Source: Cepaea nemoralis
Taxonomy: Eukaryota > Mollusca > Gastropoda > Stylommatophora > Helicidae
Reading direction: 5' to 3'
Length of the DNA stretch: 64,000 nt
Assembly (NCBI GenBank): GCA_014155875.1
Contig: JACEFZ010024539.1
Span: 144,881-208,880 of the forward strand
Part shown: piece after piece, positions 1-10,639 of the stretch
Position numbering within the stretch: the stretch's first letter is position 1
Layout: each line of letters opens with the position of its first letter
Notes under the pieces: model-generated
Database searches by the model: none
Seen by the model: the letters and a program-made list of their open reading frames with translations, nothing else
Told to the model about the DNA's origin: nothing
Translations under genes and position numbers: made by a program

Positions 1-96
1 TCCTCCAGTTTTAACCAAAGACATCTGAACATGTTCACGTACGTTCACTCCACCGACATAGCCCTGTGGTGAGTCACCCAGTCGGTCACCGTCAGC

Positions 97-108
97 TGAT
101 GATGAAGC

Positions 109-157
<49 letters not shown>
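97..157. repeat. (GAT)n trinucleotide microsatellite
   Basis: About 20 uninterrupted copies of a GAT/ATG triplet follow a less regular start. The poly-methionine reading frame across it is an artefact of the repeat. Confidence 0.95.
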
Positions 158-160
<3 letters not shown>

Positions 161-229
161 GTTGGTGATGCTGTGTGATGCTGATGATGATAATCCTGAT
201 GACAGACACTACAGACGCTCATGGGTGCC

Positions 230-922
230 GGTTGTTCAGATAGACAACGGCAAGCTTGTCCAGGAAGCACAAATGTTGGGGCTGACTGCGATGTCCTGTA
301 ATTGATAGCACACACACGCGCACGTGCATGTACACACACACACACGGATGTCATGATGGCACACGAGGCAACCAATCAATGTTAGGGTTGTTTGCAACGT
401 CCTGTAAATGCATTGCATAAAAAATGTTGGGGTTGACTGCGACGTCCTGTAATAGATAGACAACAAGCTTTTGATACACCCTCTTCACACGCACATGACA
501 TGGCTGTCGTTCATTCAAATTGACAATTGCAAACTTGCCCCAGGACGGCTGACAATCCATAGAATGTTGAGGTTGACTGCGATGTCTTGTAATTGATAGC
601 ACACACACACAGACTCGGCAGTACACCCACGCACGCACACACGCCTACATGCGCGCTCACACACACACACACGGATGTCATGACGGCACACGTGCAACCA
701 ATCAATGTAGTGGCTGTCTGCATCGTCCTGTAAATGCATTGCATAAACAATGTTGGGGCTGACTGCGACGTCCTGTAATAGATAGACAACTAGCTGTTGA
801 TACACCCTCTTCACACGCACATGACATGGCTGTCATTCGTTCAAAATGACAATTGCAAACTTGCCCCAGGACGGTTGACAATCCCTAGAATGTTGAGGTT
901 AACTGTGATGTCCTGTAATAGA

Positions 923-960
<38 letters not shown>
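230..960. repeat. Tandem array of ~310-320 bp units with (CA)n
   Basis: Blocks recur in the same order: a segment near 465-570 returns near 780-885, and one near 340-400 returns near 672-730. Each unit contains copies of a segment like TTGACTGCGATGTCCTGTAA, which also ends the dispersed SINE-like repeats at 9.0, 23.2 and 31.1 kb. Units are separated by CA microsatellites, the longest at about 925-985. The array is probably an expanded SINE tail plus microsatellite. No coding signal is seen. Confidence 0.7.
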
Positions 961-974
<14 letters not shown>

Positions 975-1700
975 ACACACACACATGTACATACACACGC
1001 GCACATATCCCGCATGACCAAGTCATCAAGGCAAGTACGTATACATCCCTTACCCACTGGGACAACCTACAGGCAGCTATAGAACTACATACATATATAA
1101 ATAAATAAATACATAAATACATACATATCTATTTATATTTAATATTTCATACCATTTGTGTAACGGCTTCGTATAGCTATATTTTAGAATAGCTTATTTT
1201 TTCTGCGCAAATATTCCCTTCACAGCCCCTGTTGTATCACGTCGTCTGATCTCTATCTGTGATAAGCATTGAAGTCGGTTGACGTTAATTGAAAATGCCC
1301 TAGGCGTTCTGGGTGACCGTTATCAGATAATCTCGTCCGACGATCGGTGGGCAGTCTTTACCTGTGCGTTAAAGGGGAGCTTAGTATGCAAAAAGGGGAA
1401 ACAATTCTGGCTGAGCCAAGGGACCCGATTTGTCTCCGTTGGTTAATTATATTTTGTGTAAATAAGGGGACGTTATTTGTGGTGTTTCATTACATATTTT
1501 TATGATTATCTTGGTACGTTATGGCTTAAATTAATTGAGAATCGTAGTTTTTTTTATTGACGTAACTATTCTCCACTAAACATACTAGACATTTACCCGC
1601 TTATTATGTGTTTTAGGGTTAAATTTTTATAATAATGTGTGCGTGTCTAGTATATTTTTAAACCAGATTTTCACCAAGCGTTTAATGCTGATACATGGGT
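961..1700. other. Non-coding, no recognised feature
   Basis: The end of a CA tract, a short (ATAA/ATAC)n stretch near 1090-1130 and A+T-rich sequence are visible. No coding frame, RNA gene or transposon end was recognised. Confidence 0.5.
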
Positions 1701-1952
1701 CGGGACTTCTGCCGAATTAACTATCAGCGTGCAACGTTTATTCATGCGGTCATTACTTGACCTGGAACTTATTGAAAAACACCATACGAAGCAGAACACA
1801 ACATCTAGCAACCATGATCCACAAAGACAGACTAAGACAGGAGCGCATCATACAGACAGCCATACGACTAACAAAACAAACAGACAGAGACGCACATCAC
1901 TTACACACATTAGAAGCACAACTAGAAGAACACCAACAACACAGATATCTGG

Positions 1953-4235
1953 GTGCTCTTCTCAGAACAAAACTCAACACAATTACACAAGAGTCAGCCT
2001 ACGAGGCAATATTTAGCAATAGAACAGAACGTACAACGTAACAGACAAATAAGCAAAATATCAGACATGCAAGGAAACATGCAGACAGAAACACCACACA
2101 TAGAGACTGCTTTCCAACAACACTACACACAACTATTCACAGCAGAGACAGTCGACACACAGATACAAGACAACTTCTTACAGTACACAAAGAAATTATC
2201 TGACACAGACAAAGACACACTGGACACAGAACTGACACTGACAGACATAGCACAGGCACTAAGCACACTAAACAAAGACAAAACTCCAGGACCAGACGGT
2301 TTGACAGTAGAATTCTACCAACACTTCTTTCCTATTCTAGGCAATCTTCTCCTCAAAGTCTATCAGGAAGCCTTTGACAAAAAAAATCTTCCGGACAGCT
2401 GCAACATGTCTTACATTACACTCATATGCAAGGATAAAACTGACAAAACACAACTGAAGAACTACAGACCAATTTCCTTACTCAACACAGACTACAAGAT
2501 ACTCGCCAAATCACTCACCAACAAACTTAAACCTTTCATGCCAACACTAATACACCCAGACCAACAGTGCAGTGTCAAAGACAGAAATATACACAATCAC
2601 ACACACCTCATTAGAGACATTATTAACTATACACATGGAAAAGACTGTCCATCCTCCATCTTATCCTTGGATCAAGAGAAGGCCTTCGACAGAATTTCCC
2701 ACACTTACCTACATAGGACACTAGAACACTGTAACATAGGAGAGTACTACAGGCAGTGGATACAGATCTTGTACAAAAATCCTGAGAGCAGAGTGTTGGT
2801 GAACCATTCACTGACAGCTAGCTTCAGGCTCACGAGATCTGTAAGACAAGGATGTCCCTTATCACCACTCCTGTATGTGCTCACTCTAGAACCTTTATTA
2901 GAGAAGATAAGGCAAGACACTAGTATTAAAGGAACCTTCCTGCATGGGATAGGAGAGCAGAAGCTCATCGCCTATGCAGATGACACTGCCTTCTTTCCCA
3001 CCAGCAACACATCAATAAGGAATATACTCCACACCTTTACCCATTTTGGAAAAGGCAGTGGAGCCAAAATTAATGTACAGAAATCACAGATAATGGGCCT
3101 GGGAAAGTGGAAACAAAAGGCTGATTTCCCTCCAGATCTGAAACACATAGACACCATGAAGCTGTATGGGATCACATTTCCATGCGATCCCACAGAAACA
3201 CACAGACAGACATGGCACGCACTGACCGAACAGATCACAGACATGTTACACAGGTATAGGTACAAGACATCCACAATATTTGGTAGAAGCACAATAGTCA
3301 ACACATACATACTACCCAAAATAATATATTTAGCGACAGTACTGGACCCTCCTAAACAGACCGTCACAAACATAAACAAACAAATCAGACGCTTCATCTT
3401 CACCAACACGATACACAGCATTAAACACAAAACTCTCATACAAGACAGGAAACAAGGCGGCATTGGATTACAAGACATCCAGACAAAAATACTGTCACTT
3501 AGGATTAGTTACATAGGTAAAATCATCAGACACCCAGAACAGAACAGACTAGCACTATACTACATAGGCCACAACATCAAACATCTCACACCTCTTAACA
3601 ATGCAACTGCACACTACCAGGGAAGACTGCCAACATTCTATCAGACATGCATACAGGCAATAAAAGGACATGAACAGTTAATACAGCAAACAACACACAC
3701 AATATACAAACATTTAGTTAGAGAACAAGCACCATCACTAAGACTTAGGATTAAAAGAGGACACAAATACTTCATGACTGACTTCACATGCACCTTTTCA
3801 AACCTACACAACAAACACATAACACCAAAAGCTAGAGAGATCACATATAGACTGTTATACAGTATGACCCCCACAACACAGGTAGAAGCATACATATCCA
3901 AACAATGTCAATTATGTAGAAACAACACACAAGAGACAGAGGAACACATTTATTATACGTGTCCAACAATTACTGCCACACGCGCAACACTCAAACACCT
4001 CATACAAACACACACAGGCAAACAAACCGACATATATAAAGCAATTTTTCTCAATACTATACCAATGGCATCTAAGGACATACATACAAAACTACTTGTA
4101 GCACTTTCTTACTACAGACAACTTATATGGACCTGCAGAAACTTTGCCAGATACAAACACCACACATATAACACACATTTAGTTTCCTTCATGTACACGC
4201 ACAAAATATCACAACTCTTTCCAGAGTTGGTATAA
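1953..4235 (+). CDS. Reverse transcriptase ORF of Tx1-like LINE (partial)
   Basis: This open frame of 760 codons encodes a non-LTR RT that would copy LINE RNA at the nicked target. Visible blocks in order are the RT start with K-T-P-G-P-D-G near residue 110, the NYRPISLLN block, a SLDQEKAFDR block, RQGCPLSPLL, and the catalytic YADD near residue 340. A CX2CX9HX4C zinc-knuckle-like motif lies near residues 652-670. The D-Q-E-K-A-F-D block and overall layout match Tx1-type elements. The first ~30 codons overlap another frame that carries the upstream linker, so a frameshift near 2035-2045 separates this ORF from its missing N-terminus. The start methionine is therefore not the native start. Codons are otherwise intact, suggesting a fairly young insertion. 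Confidence 0.85.
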   Translation: MLFSEQNSTQLHKSQPTRQYLAIEQNVQRNRQISKISDMQGNMQTETPHIETAFQQHYTQLFTAETVDTQIQDNFLQYTKKLSDTDKDTLDTELTLTDIAQALSTLNKDKTPGPDGLTVEFYQHFFPILGNLLLKVYQEAFDKKNLPDSCNMSYITLICKDKTDKTQLKNYRPISLLNTDYKILAKSLTNKLKPFMPTLIHPDQQCSVKDRNIHNHTHLIRDIINYTHGKDCPSSILSLDQEKAFDRISHTYLHRTLEHCNIGEYYRQWIQILYKNPESRVLVNHSLTASFRLTRSVRQGCPLSPLLYVLTLEPLLEKIRQDTSIKGTFLHGIGEQKLIAYADDTAFFPTSNTSIRNILHTFTHFGKGSGAKINVQKSQIMGLGKWKQKADFPPDLKHIDTMKLYGITFPCDPTETHRQTWHALTEQITDMLHRYRYKTSTIFGRSTIVNTYILPKIIYLATVLDPPKQTVTNINKQIRRFIFTNTIHSIKHKTLIQDRKQGGIGLQDIQTKILSLRISYIGKIIRHPEQNRLALYYIGHNIKHLTPLNNATAHYQGRLPTFYQTCIQAIKGHEQLIQQTTHTIYKHLVREQAPSLRLRIKRGHKYFMTDFTCTFSNLHNKHITPKAREITYRLLYSMTPTTQVEAYISKQCQLCRNNTQETEEHIYYTCPTITATRATLKHLIQTHTGKQTDIYKAIFLNTIPMASKDIHTKLLVALSYYRQLIWTCRNFARYKHHTYNTHLVSFMYTHKISQLFPELV

Positions 4236-4253
4236 ATGGTATACCAACTCTGG
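4221..4253 (+). other. Perfect 14-bp hairpin at the LINE 3' end
   Basis: CCAGAGTTGGTATA at 4221-4234 pairs exactly with TATACCAACTCTGG at 4240-4253 around a 5-nt loop. The stop codon of the RT ORF (4233-4235) lies in the stem and loop. Short 3' stem-loops are known recognition signals for some LINE reverse transcriptases; that role here is an inference. Confidence 0.85.
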
Positions 4254-7180
4254 CAATTTTGGGATTTTTTTTGGAAATTTTGGTATACATGAGTGAGAGA
4301 AAAAAAGGAGAAACTGTGAATGAATGGTGAGTGGATGATTAAATAGATCACATATGGTCAAAAGACCAATGGAAAATCCCTTATGTAAAGAATAGTGGAA
4401 GGATAAATGCTTGTTTTACTTGTTACAAAATGATGGTTTCACCCTTATAGACAAGAGAGAAAAGAAAAAAGGAGAAAAGAAAATTAAACTCCTCCCATTC
4501 CAATGTACTATTTATGGAATGTTTGGCTTTGAATGCACTTGTTGTGCTATACTACCACTACTACTAAGATTATCACTTTAGTAAATAAACTCACATATTT
4601 GTTATACTATTATCATTATTATTATCATTATTATTATTATTATTATTTTATTGTTTATTAAAATGATTATCATCATTATTATTATTATGACTATCTTTAT
4701 TCTACCTTTACTATCCTTAGTAATTTTAATGTTATAAGTATTATTGATATCATCATTATCATTTTACAATTTCATCTCCCCCGCCCCCCCCCCCCCCCCC
4801 TGTGCTTACAGTTTGTTTGCCTTTGCTACTAACCCCACTGGTTGGTTCAAACTTTTGTCCTGCCTGTGCCATCATTACTAGAGTGGTCAGGAGAGCATTG
4901 ATGGAATTGAACAATTAGTGGGAGGGTAGCGCGGGAAACAAAAATGTAAGGATTTCCCTTTCGCTTAGTCACCCCCTTTGAATCATGTGAGTGAGTGTTA
5001 AATGAATGAATAAATATAAAAACACATATGGTTATCAAACCAATAATACTGTAAAAACTCATGCAAATACAAATATTTGGTTAATTTTCATTTTAAAAAA
5101 AAAGAAAGAGAGAGCAAAGAGGGAAATATGAATGAACCCCTACATTTAGGAAAAAAAAAAACAAGGAGGAAAATATAACCCACTCCTTTACTCCAAGTAT
5201 TATTAAAAACTGCAGTTTGCATGTGTATGTACCTGCTAGGCTATGTTTAACACCATTACAAAGAAAATCATCCTAGCAAATGGAATCACATATTGTAAAT
5301 ATGTTATAATTTTCATAACTATTATCACCATTGCTGTTTTTTTTTAATAATTGCTGTCATTACCCCCAGTATGTCTCTTCTTGTCATTACTACTATTGCC
5401 ATCATTAGTAATAAAACAAAAACCCCTTTCCCATGTACCCCCCTCCCCTCGCTCATGGTTGTTGTTGCCTTTGCTGGTACCCACACCGGTTTGGTTCAAA
5501 TATTCATCCTGCCTTTACCATCATCGCCCAGAGAGGGGGAAATGGCATGGGTGGAGTGGAACCAAATTGGTGAGAGGGTGGCAAGGGAAACAAAGATGTA
5601 AAGATTGAAAAAATTTGTGCTAATACTGATGCTTGTTTACTTTCTACAATAAGTTTTAAAAAAAAAAAAAAAAAAAGAGGAAGGGAAAAAAATGAATGAA
5701 CCCTTACAAATAAGACCAAAAGGAAAAAAAAGAAACAAGGAGAAAAAGATAACCAACTCCTTTTAATTCTACTATTATTGAACATGCATGTTGCAAGTAT
5801 ATGTAAAAAAAAAAAAAATATAAGCAAGGAGAAACAAAAAAGATTATCAACTCCTTTTTACACCTACTATATTATTAAACAGTGCAGGATGCAATTGTTA
5901 TTGTATGTACCAGCCATATTTTAACACCATTTCTAAGAAAACCATTTTAGCAAATGGAATCACAGTTTTGGAAAATGTGATCATTATCAAAACAAATCCT
6001 ACCATTGTGTTTTATTAACATTAGCATCGCTGTCATCACCCTTAGTAGTTTTTATTCCTTGTCATTATTATTATAAGATGTATTTCATGTAAACACCATT
6101 CCTAAGGTAATCAATTTAGCACATAAAATCACATGTTAAAACTATTATTTATTATCATTGAGTCTATCACTAGTCTCAGCACTGTTGTTATTCCTTGTCA
6201 CTATGATATTTATTTATGTATTTGGTTGTTACTTTGCATTATTATCATTGTAATCACTATTAATATATATGGCTTTGTAAACGCGTATACAAACACATCC
6301 CCCTCTCCCACCCTTTTGATACTGTGATTGTTGTCTCTGCTGCCACCCTCACCGTTTTGTTTCAGTTCTGCACCGCCATGTTTATCATCACCGAGGGTGA
6401 TGGTACTTGGTAGGAGTTTTTGGAGCTGACAGGAGAGCGGGGCGGCAGGGGAAAAAATAACAGCCCGATACCATCATGCTTTGGATTTAAAATATTTCCT
6501 TACAACAATGTCAATGGAGAAATGTTTAAATGTATAAAATATTTGTAATTTTTGCGCATATGTCACCTACACGCCCACATGCAACGCTCTGTAAAAACAC
6601 GCACACAAATACTGAACACACAGTACGCATGTAACAACACAAACAATACAAATGCAACAACTACCCCTCCTGCATTGTAAACTAGGATACTCCTTGACAA
6701 CCCCCCCCCCCCCCACCTTTTCGATAATGTTTGGTTTTGATGCTGCTGCTGCCTTCACCGGTCGGTTCTAACAAGTTTTACTGCCATTTGCCTCATTACC
6801 AAGTGGTGATGATGGTATTGGTGGGGTTGGAGCTGACAGGTGAAAAGGTGGCAGAGGGGAAAAAAATGGTATACTACCGTCCTGTTGTTGTTTGTACTCG
6901 TTTTTCTTTACCCCCCATTTCAAATGTAAAAAGGTTGAAACAAATGTTGTAAAAATTTGCGCATATGTCACCTACACTTCCACATGCAGCGCTCTGTAAC
7001 AACACGAACAATACAAATGCAAATGTTTCTTAACACTCAATAAAAGTTTTAAAAAAAAAAAAAAATTTTACTAAAGATTTTAGAGAAGATAAAAATATAT
7101 AGAAAAGAAAAATATTTAGAAAAGAAAAAAAAAAAAAAAAAAAAAAACATGACTTGACCTACTCGGGGTAACTCGAGAGA
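4254..7180. repeat. Non-coding A+T-rich region with four degenerate repeat units
   Basis: A G+C-richer block of about 130 bp recurs in diverged form near 4820-4960, 5470-5600, 6340-6470 and 6740-6880. Each copy has a GGTTGGTTC-like start, a TGCC-CATCA stretch and a GGAGCTGACAGG-like end. Between copies are ATT repeats, poly-A runs (7050-7065, 7125-7147) and poly-C runs (4783-4800, 6700-6714). The pattern resembles an old amplified non-autonomous repeat. No protein similarity was seen. Confidence 0.5.
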
Positions 7181-7269
7181 TGGAATAAATCAATTTTCTG
7201 TCATATTGGATTTCGGTCTCCTCATCGAAGGGGTTCGATATCTACATGACTGAGGCTCGATCACACCAC

Positions 7270-7281
7270 ACACCCCACCAT

Positions 7282-7312
<31 letters not shown>

Positions 7313-7620
7313 CACACTGGGACTCAAACCCAGGTGCACGGTGACTAGTTGGTCTACTTATCTATATAAGTATTCCACATGCACGGGGCTTGCGCTGCTG
7401 TCTTCTAGCGACCCCGGGACGGACCAGGGAAGCGGAGGCGGCCGGTGAAGGCATCTGGGGTACCTAGGGCGGGTGCCCGGTGACTAGTTGGTCTAATTAT
7501 CTATATAAGTAATCTACATGCATGGGTCTTGCCTCGTTGTCTTTGAATGGGCTCGGAAGCGGTCGGGGGAAGCCGAGGCGGCCGGCGGAGGTACCTGTTC
7601 GCGCCCGCCCGCCCCCGGGA
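7270..7620. repeat. (CA)n and two ~130-bp direct repeats
   Basis: A CA tract lies at about 7275-7316. After it, a block with GGTGACTAGTTGGTCTA and TATCTATATAAGTA occurs near 7340 and again near 7470, each followed by a G+C-rich stretch with a GAGGCGGCCGG core. The period is about 130 bp. Function unknown. Confidence 0.7.
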
Positions 7621-7894
7621 CCGTAAGTAGTCATCAGGACAACCAGAAGTGGTCACCCAGACCCAAGAAAATACCCGCCAATTTTTGAAAAAATTAGGTC
7701 CGATATGGATCCGGTTTTGACGTCATCAATATGGAGGTACACTCTTCGTATAGTAAAAAATGACGTCATCAGATGGATCCAGATCCATAAATGATACTTA
7801 GTTACAACATTATATTCTACTCATGAGTCAACGTTTGATTTTCATATTACACTTTTTACTTGGAGTCTGATCTTTGAGTGATTTCTTGAAGACT

Positions 7895-8045
7895 GTTGTG
7901 TTCACAGTGTACTTGTTCTGTACTGTCAATATATGGTTTGTTCATACAGTACTTGTTCTGTAATGTTGATATATGGTATGTTCATACAGTGATTGTCCTA
8001 TTATGACACTATATGTTCTGTTCACACAGTGGCTGTCTTGTGCTA
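7895..8045. repeat. ~50-bp tandem repeat, three copies
   Basis: A unit containing TTGTTCTGTA, ATATATGG and GTTCATACAGT is repeated about three times with increasing divergence. It is otherwise unremarkable A+T-rich DNA. Confidence 0.7.
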
Positions 8046-8835
8046 CCTATGTATGCCCAGTTCATTATTTATATGTTTAAGTGTACCCAACACACATATG
8101 AATAAAATAGTAGAGACCCAGGAGGGCGGGCAAATTCACGTTAGTTCCTTTGCTTGTTACTAGAGGATGTCATCTCCTATTAAGGCTAATGGTACCAGTC
8201 CGTGGTCTCAACACCATCTAAAGGAGCCTTTAGTTATAATAATTTCGTGTAAGATACTGGCTACATCCCTAATTATCTTCATGTGAAGGCGACGAGCCAA
8301 ATTTCAGGCATCCTACAGAAGGCGATAGAGGATAGGATCCCATCCCATCCCAACCGGGATACCCTTATAAATACCCCGAACGTGACCTCGGGTCAAACAT
8401 GTGATAGTCCTGAGACGTCACATCGCCACAGCAGGCTCCTGCTACAGGGCTTGGAGGACATGAGGATTTTCCAGTTTTATTTTAAAGTCTGATCACAGAC
8501 CGTAACGATCAGAAATATAACCGAACGCTAACATAACTGGTTTCCCGAAAACGTTAGAAGCTAATGTCTCCATTGTTACACACCACGTGAGATCTGAGTG
8601 ATCGTGATTTGGCGAACAAACTGAGCCCGAAATACGTCACACACCACGGCCTAGTTACCTATTAAATTAACTAATCTTAAATTATTACTGCGGTTCAAAC
8701 CGAGTTGGTGATGTTGGTCAAAACAGGCCCGACACTAGAAGAGAATTATAATGCAACATTACAAACGAGGAGGTATTCACTGGGGAAAGATTCCTGTCTA
8801 GGTGATGGTGTGACATGTAAATTTTGGAGTAATCT
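8046..8835. other. Non-coding, no recognised feature
   Basis: No convincing coding frame, repeat or RNA gene was seen. The 69-codon frame near 8283 has no recognisable similarity. Confidence 0.4.
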
Positions 8836-8837
8836 AC

Positions 8838-9080
8838 CATGGCTGAGGGGTTAGCAGCTTTCTCCGCTAACCCCGAATACTCTCGTCACGTGACGCGACA
8901 AGAATTAGCAGTGGTTCGAATCGCAAAAGTGACTTATGAGAGTATGGAGCCGGTCGCTCAGAAAGTCGTGGCTTGCTGATGAGCGTAATCTAGCCTAGGA
9001 ATCAACATACAGCTGAAAGATGCTGGTGTTGACCGCAATATCCTGAAACAGGATGGAAAAGCGAAAAAAAAAAAAAAAAA
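8838..9080 (+). repeat. tRNA-derived SINE with poly-A tail
   Basis: The head has a Pol III A-box-like TGGCTGAGGGGTTAGC and, about 65 bp later, a B-box-like GTGGTTCGAATCGC. The body contains TCAGAAAGTCGTGGC and GGAATCAACATACAGCTGAAA, followed by a GTTGACCGCAATATCCTG segment, and it ends in a run of about 20 A. The same body recurs at 23.1 kb, 24.5 kb, 31.1 kb (reverse) and 58.3 kb, so this is a dispersed family. The Pol III promoter assignment rests on motif match and spacing. Confidence 0.8.
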
Positions 9081-9500
9081 ATATTCAATGGAGAATTCAG
9101 AACGGATTCAGAATGGAGAACGCTCACCTAAACCGTGATAAGCACAGGATTTGAGAATAGAAGATCTTTCCATGAAGATTAGCCTGGGAAAACCGAATTC
9201 CCTCTAACCCAAGATGCCTTTTATTACGTGCACGTGACATGATTCAAGGCGATCAGGTGAACAATTTCCAGTTACAGACTACGGGTTCAATAAGAAGCCG
9301 TAACCACGCCCAACATAATCAGTTAGTGTTAGTTCTAGTTAGGCTGACCCCGGCACAAACACAAGTACCCGTAACCTTGTTGAGATTTCCTGCAGGATTC
9401 CACGACAAAGATCACTGGGACTTTCCGAAAGTGAAGGCAAGATCACCTACCTCTGCTAGAGTTCAAAGGCCAAGCAAAGGATCCTTTTCACGTCATGAGG
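9081..9500. other. Non-coding, no recognised feature
   Basis: No coding or RNA signal was recognised. The 120-codon frame starting near 9239 runs into the following tandem duplication and has no family similarity. Confidence 0.4.
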
Positions 9501-9504
9501 CGTC

Positions 9505-9662
9505 ATCGGTACAATGGGCTAGCCCACAGTTGTGTTACTGCTCTCTGGCCACTCGAAGGGCCATATGTTCTCAATATCACGTCATGGGTACAATGGGCTA
9601 GCCCACAGTTGTGTTACTGCTCTCTGGCCACTCAAAGGGCCATATGTTCTCAATATCACGCC
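9505..9662. repeat. 80-bp tandem duplication
   Basis: Two nearly identical 80-bp units share TACAATGGGCTAGCCCAC, starting near 9510 and 9590. They differ at one or two bases, so the duplication is recent. Confidence 0.9.
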
Positions 9663-10630
9663 GGCCGTATTTACTTTCCAGGAAGTCACCTGGCACCCAT
9701 TTTAGGTTGGGTCGACCTAGAAGCACAGATCACCGTTCGTTTACTCTATTTGTATGCATTCAGTATTACATATAAGTAGACGATAATTTGTTGGTGATAA
9801 CGATGTTGCCAAAGAAAAGACAAATGGGTTTTGGTGTTAGTTTTATGACGCGTTCTGTGTAGATGTTGGTGGGTGTCGGAAGAAGTATCCATGATACATG
9901 TTGACAGATTTGTGATGACAAACTAGCACCAACCTGGGATAGGAGGCATCCTGGGCAAATTAAACTTCCTGAAGAGAGGTGACGCGGTCAGGAACGTCCA
10001 CATTTTTTGAGAGGACGGGCATGAAGCAGCGTGGTTCACACTGGCTATAATAAGAACATAATGATTTGATCGCAGTGAGTCTTAGTTTTGGAACTTGTAC
10101 AGTCTATGTAGCCTGGTGCGCAGACTAGGGGTGAGCGCCCAAACTTGCAAAACACCCCATGGCTCGTGCATTCATCACCTCTGCAGCAAAAGTCCAACTC
10201 ATAGCCTTCAAGTGGCGGACGTGTTTTAACAGGAGAAGGGACGGCGGCGAGTCTCTGGCGCTGTAAAAATAACCACAATGTTCTAGAGGTGTATGCACAT
10301 ACATACATGCACAGATACGTTTAAGCGTACCTACACATCTAAACTCGAGTAAGACCACAGTCTGCTCTAGTAAAGGAAAGGTGCTGAAGAGAGGTAACCA
10401 GCCAGGAGGCGCACCACAGAAATCAGGATGCCAAGAAATTACGCAATGAGATATGTCGATTACTGCAAAACGAAATGGTTCTCAGCCTGCTTTGGACCCC
10501 CACAGGCGCAGTGCCGGGCCCTATGCCTCGAAAGAGTCGAACCACAACTACTGGAGATCCTTCTCAGATGTTCTGTGGAGCCAAGAGACCTGAGAATAGA
10601 GCGTCAGGCCATGCCAAACAAAGACTAAAA
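9663..10630. other. Non-coding, no recognised feature
   Basis: No coding frame with recognisable similarity, and no transposon end, was identified. The region leads into the 5' part of the decayed LINE that follows. Confidence 0.4.
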
Positions 10631-10639
10631 ATAATGCAC

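Larger units (their letters stand above)
1700..4253 (+). mobile_element. 5'-truncated Tx1-like (L1 group) LINE
   Basis: The segment carries the RT and C-terminal region of a non-LTR retrotransposon. Recognisable protein similarity begins in the frame at about 1757-2041, which resembles the helical linker between endonuclease and RT. It then shifts to the long frame that opens at 1953. No endonuclease domain is seen, so the copy is 5'-truncated, as is usual for LINEs. The 3' end has a strong hairpin over the stop codon. Exact ends were not determined because no target duplication was found. Confidence 0.8.

Noticed and set aside
2972..3478. 168-codon minus-strand frame inside the Tx1-like LINE
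   Set aside because: Shadow of the RT ORF on the opposite strand; hydrophobic Cys-rich composition is typical of antisense of an ACA-rich coding sequence.
5504..5827. 107-codon minus-strand hydrophobic frame
   Set aside because: Generated by A-rich stretches read as poly-Phe; no similarity or regulatory context.
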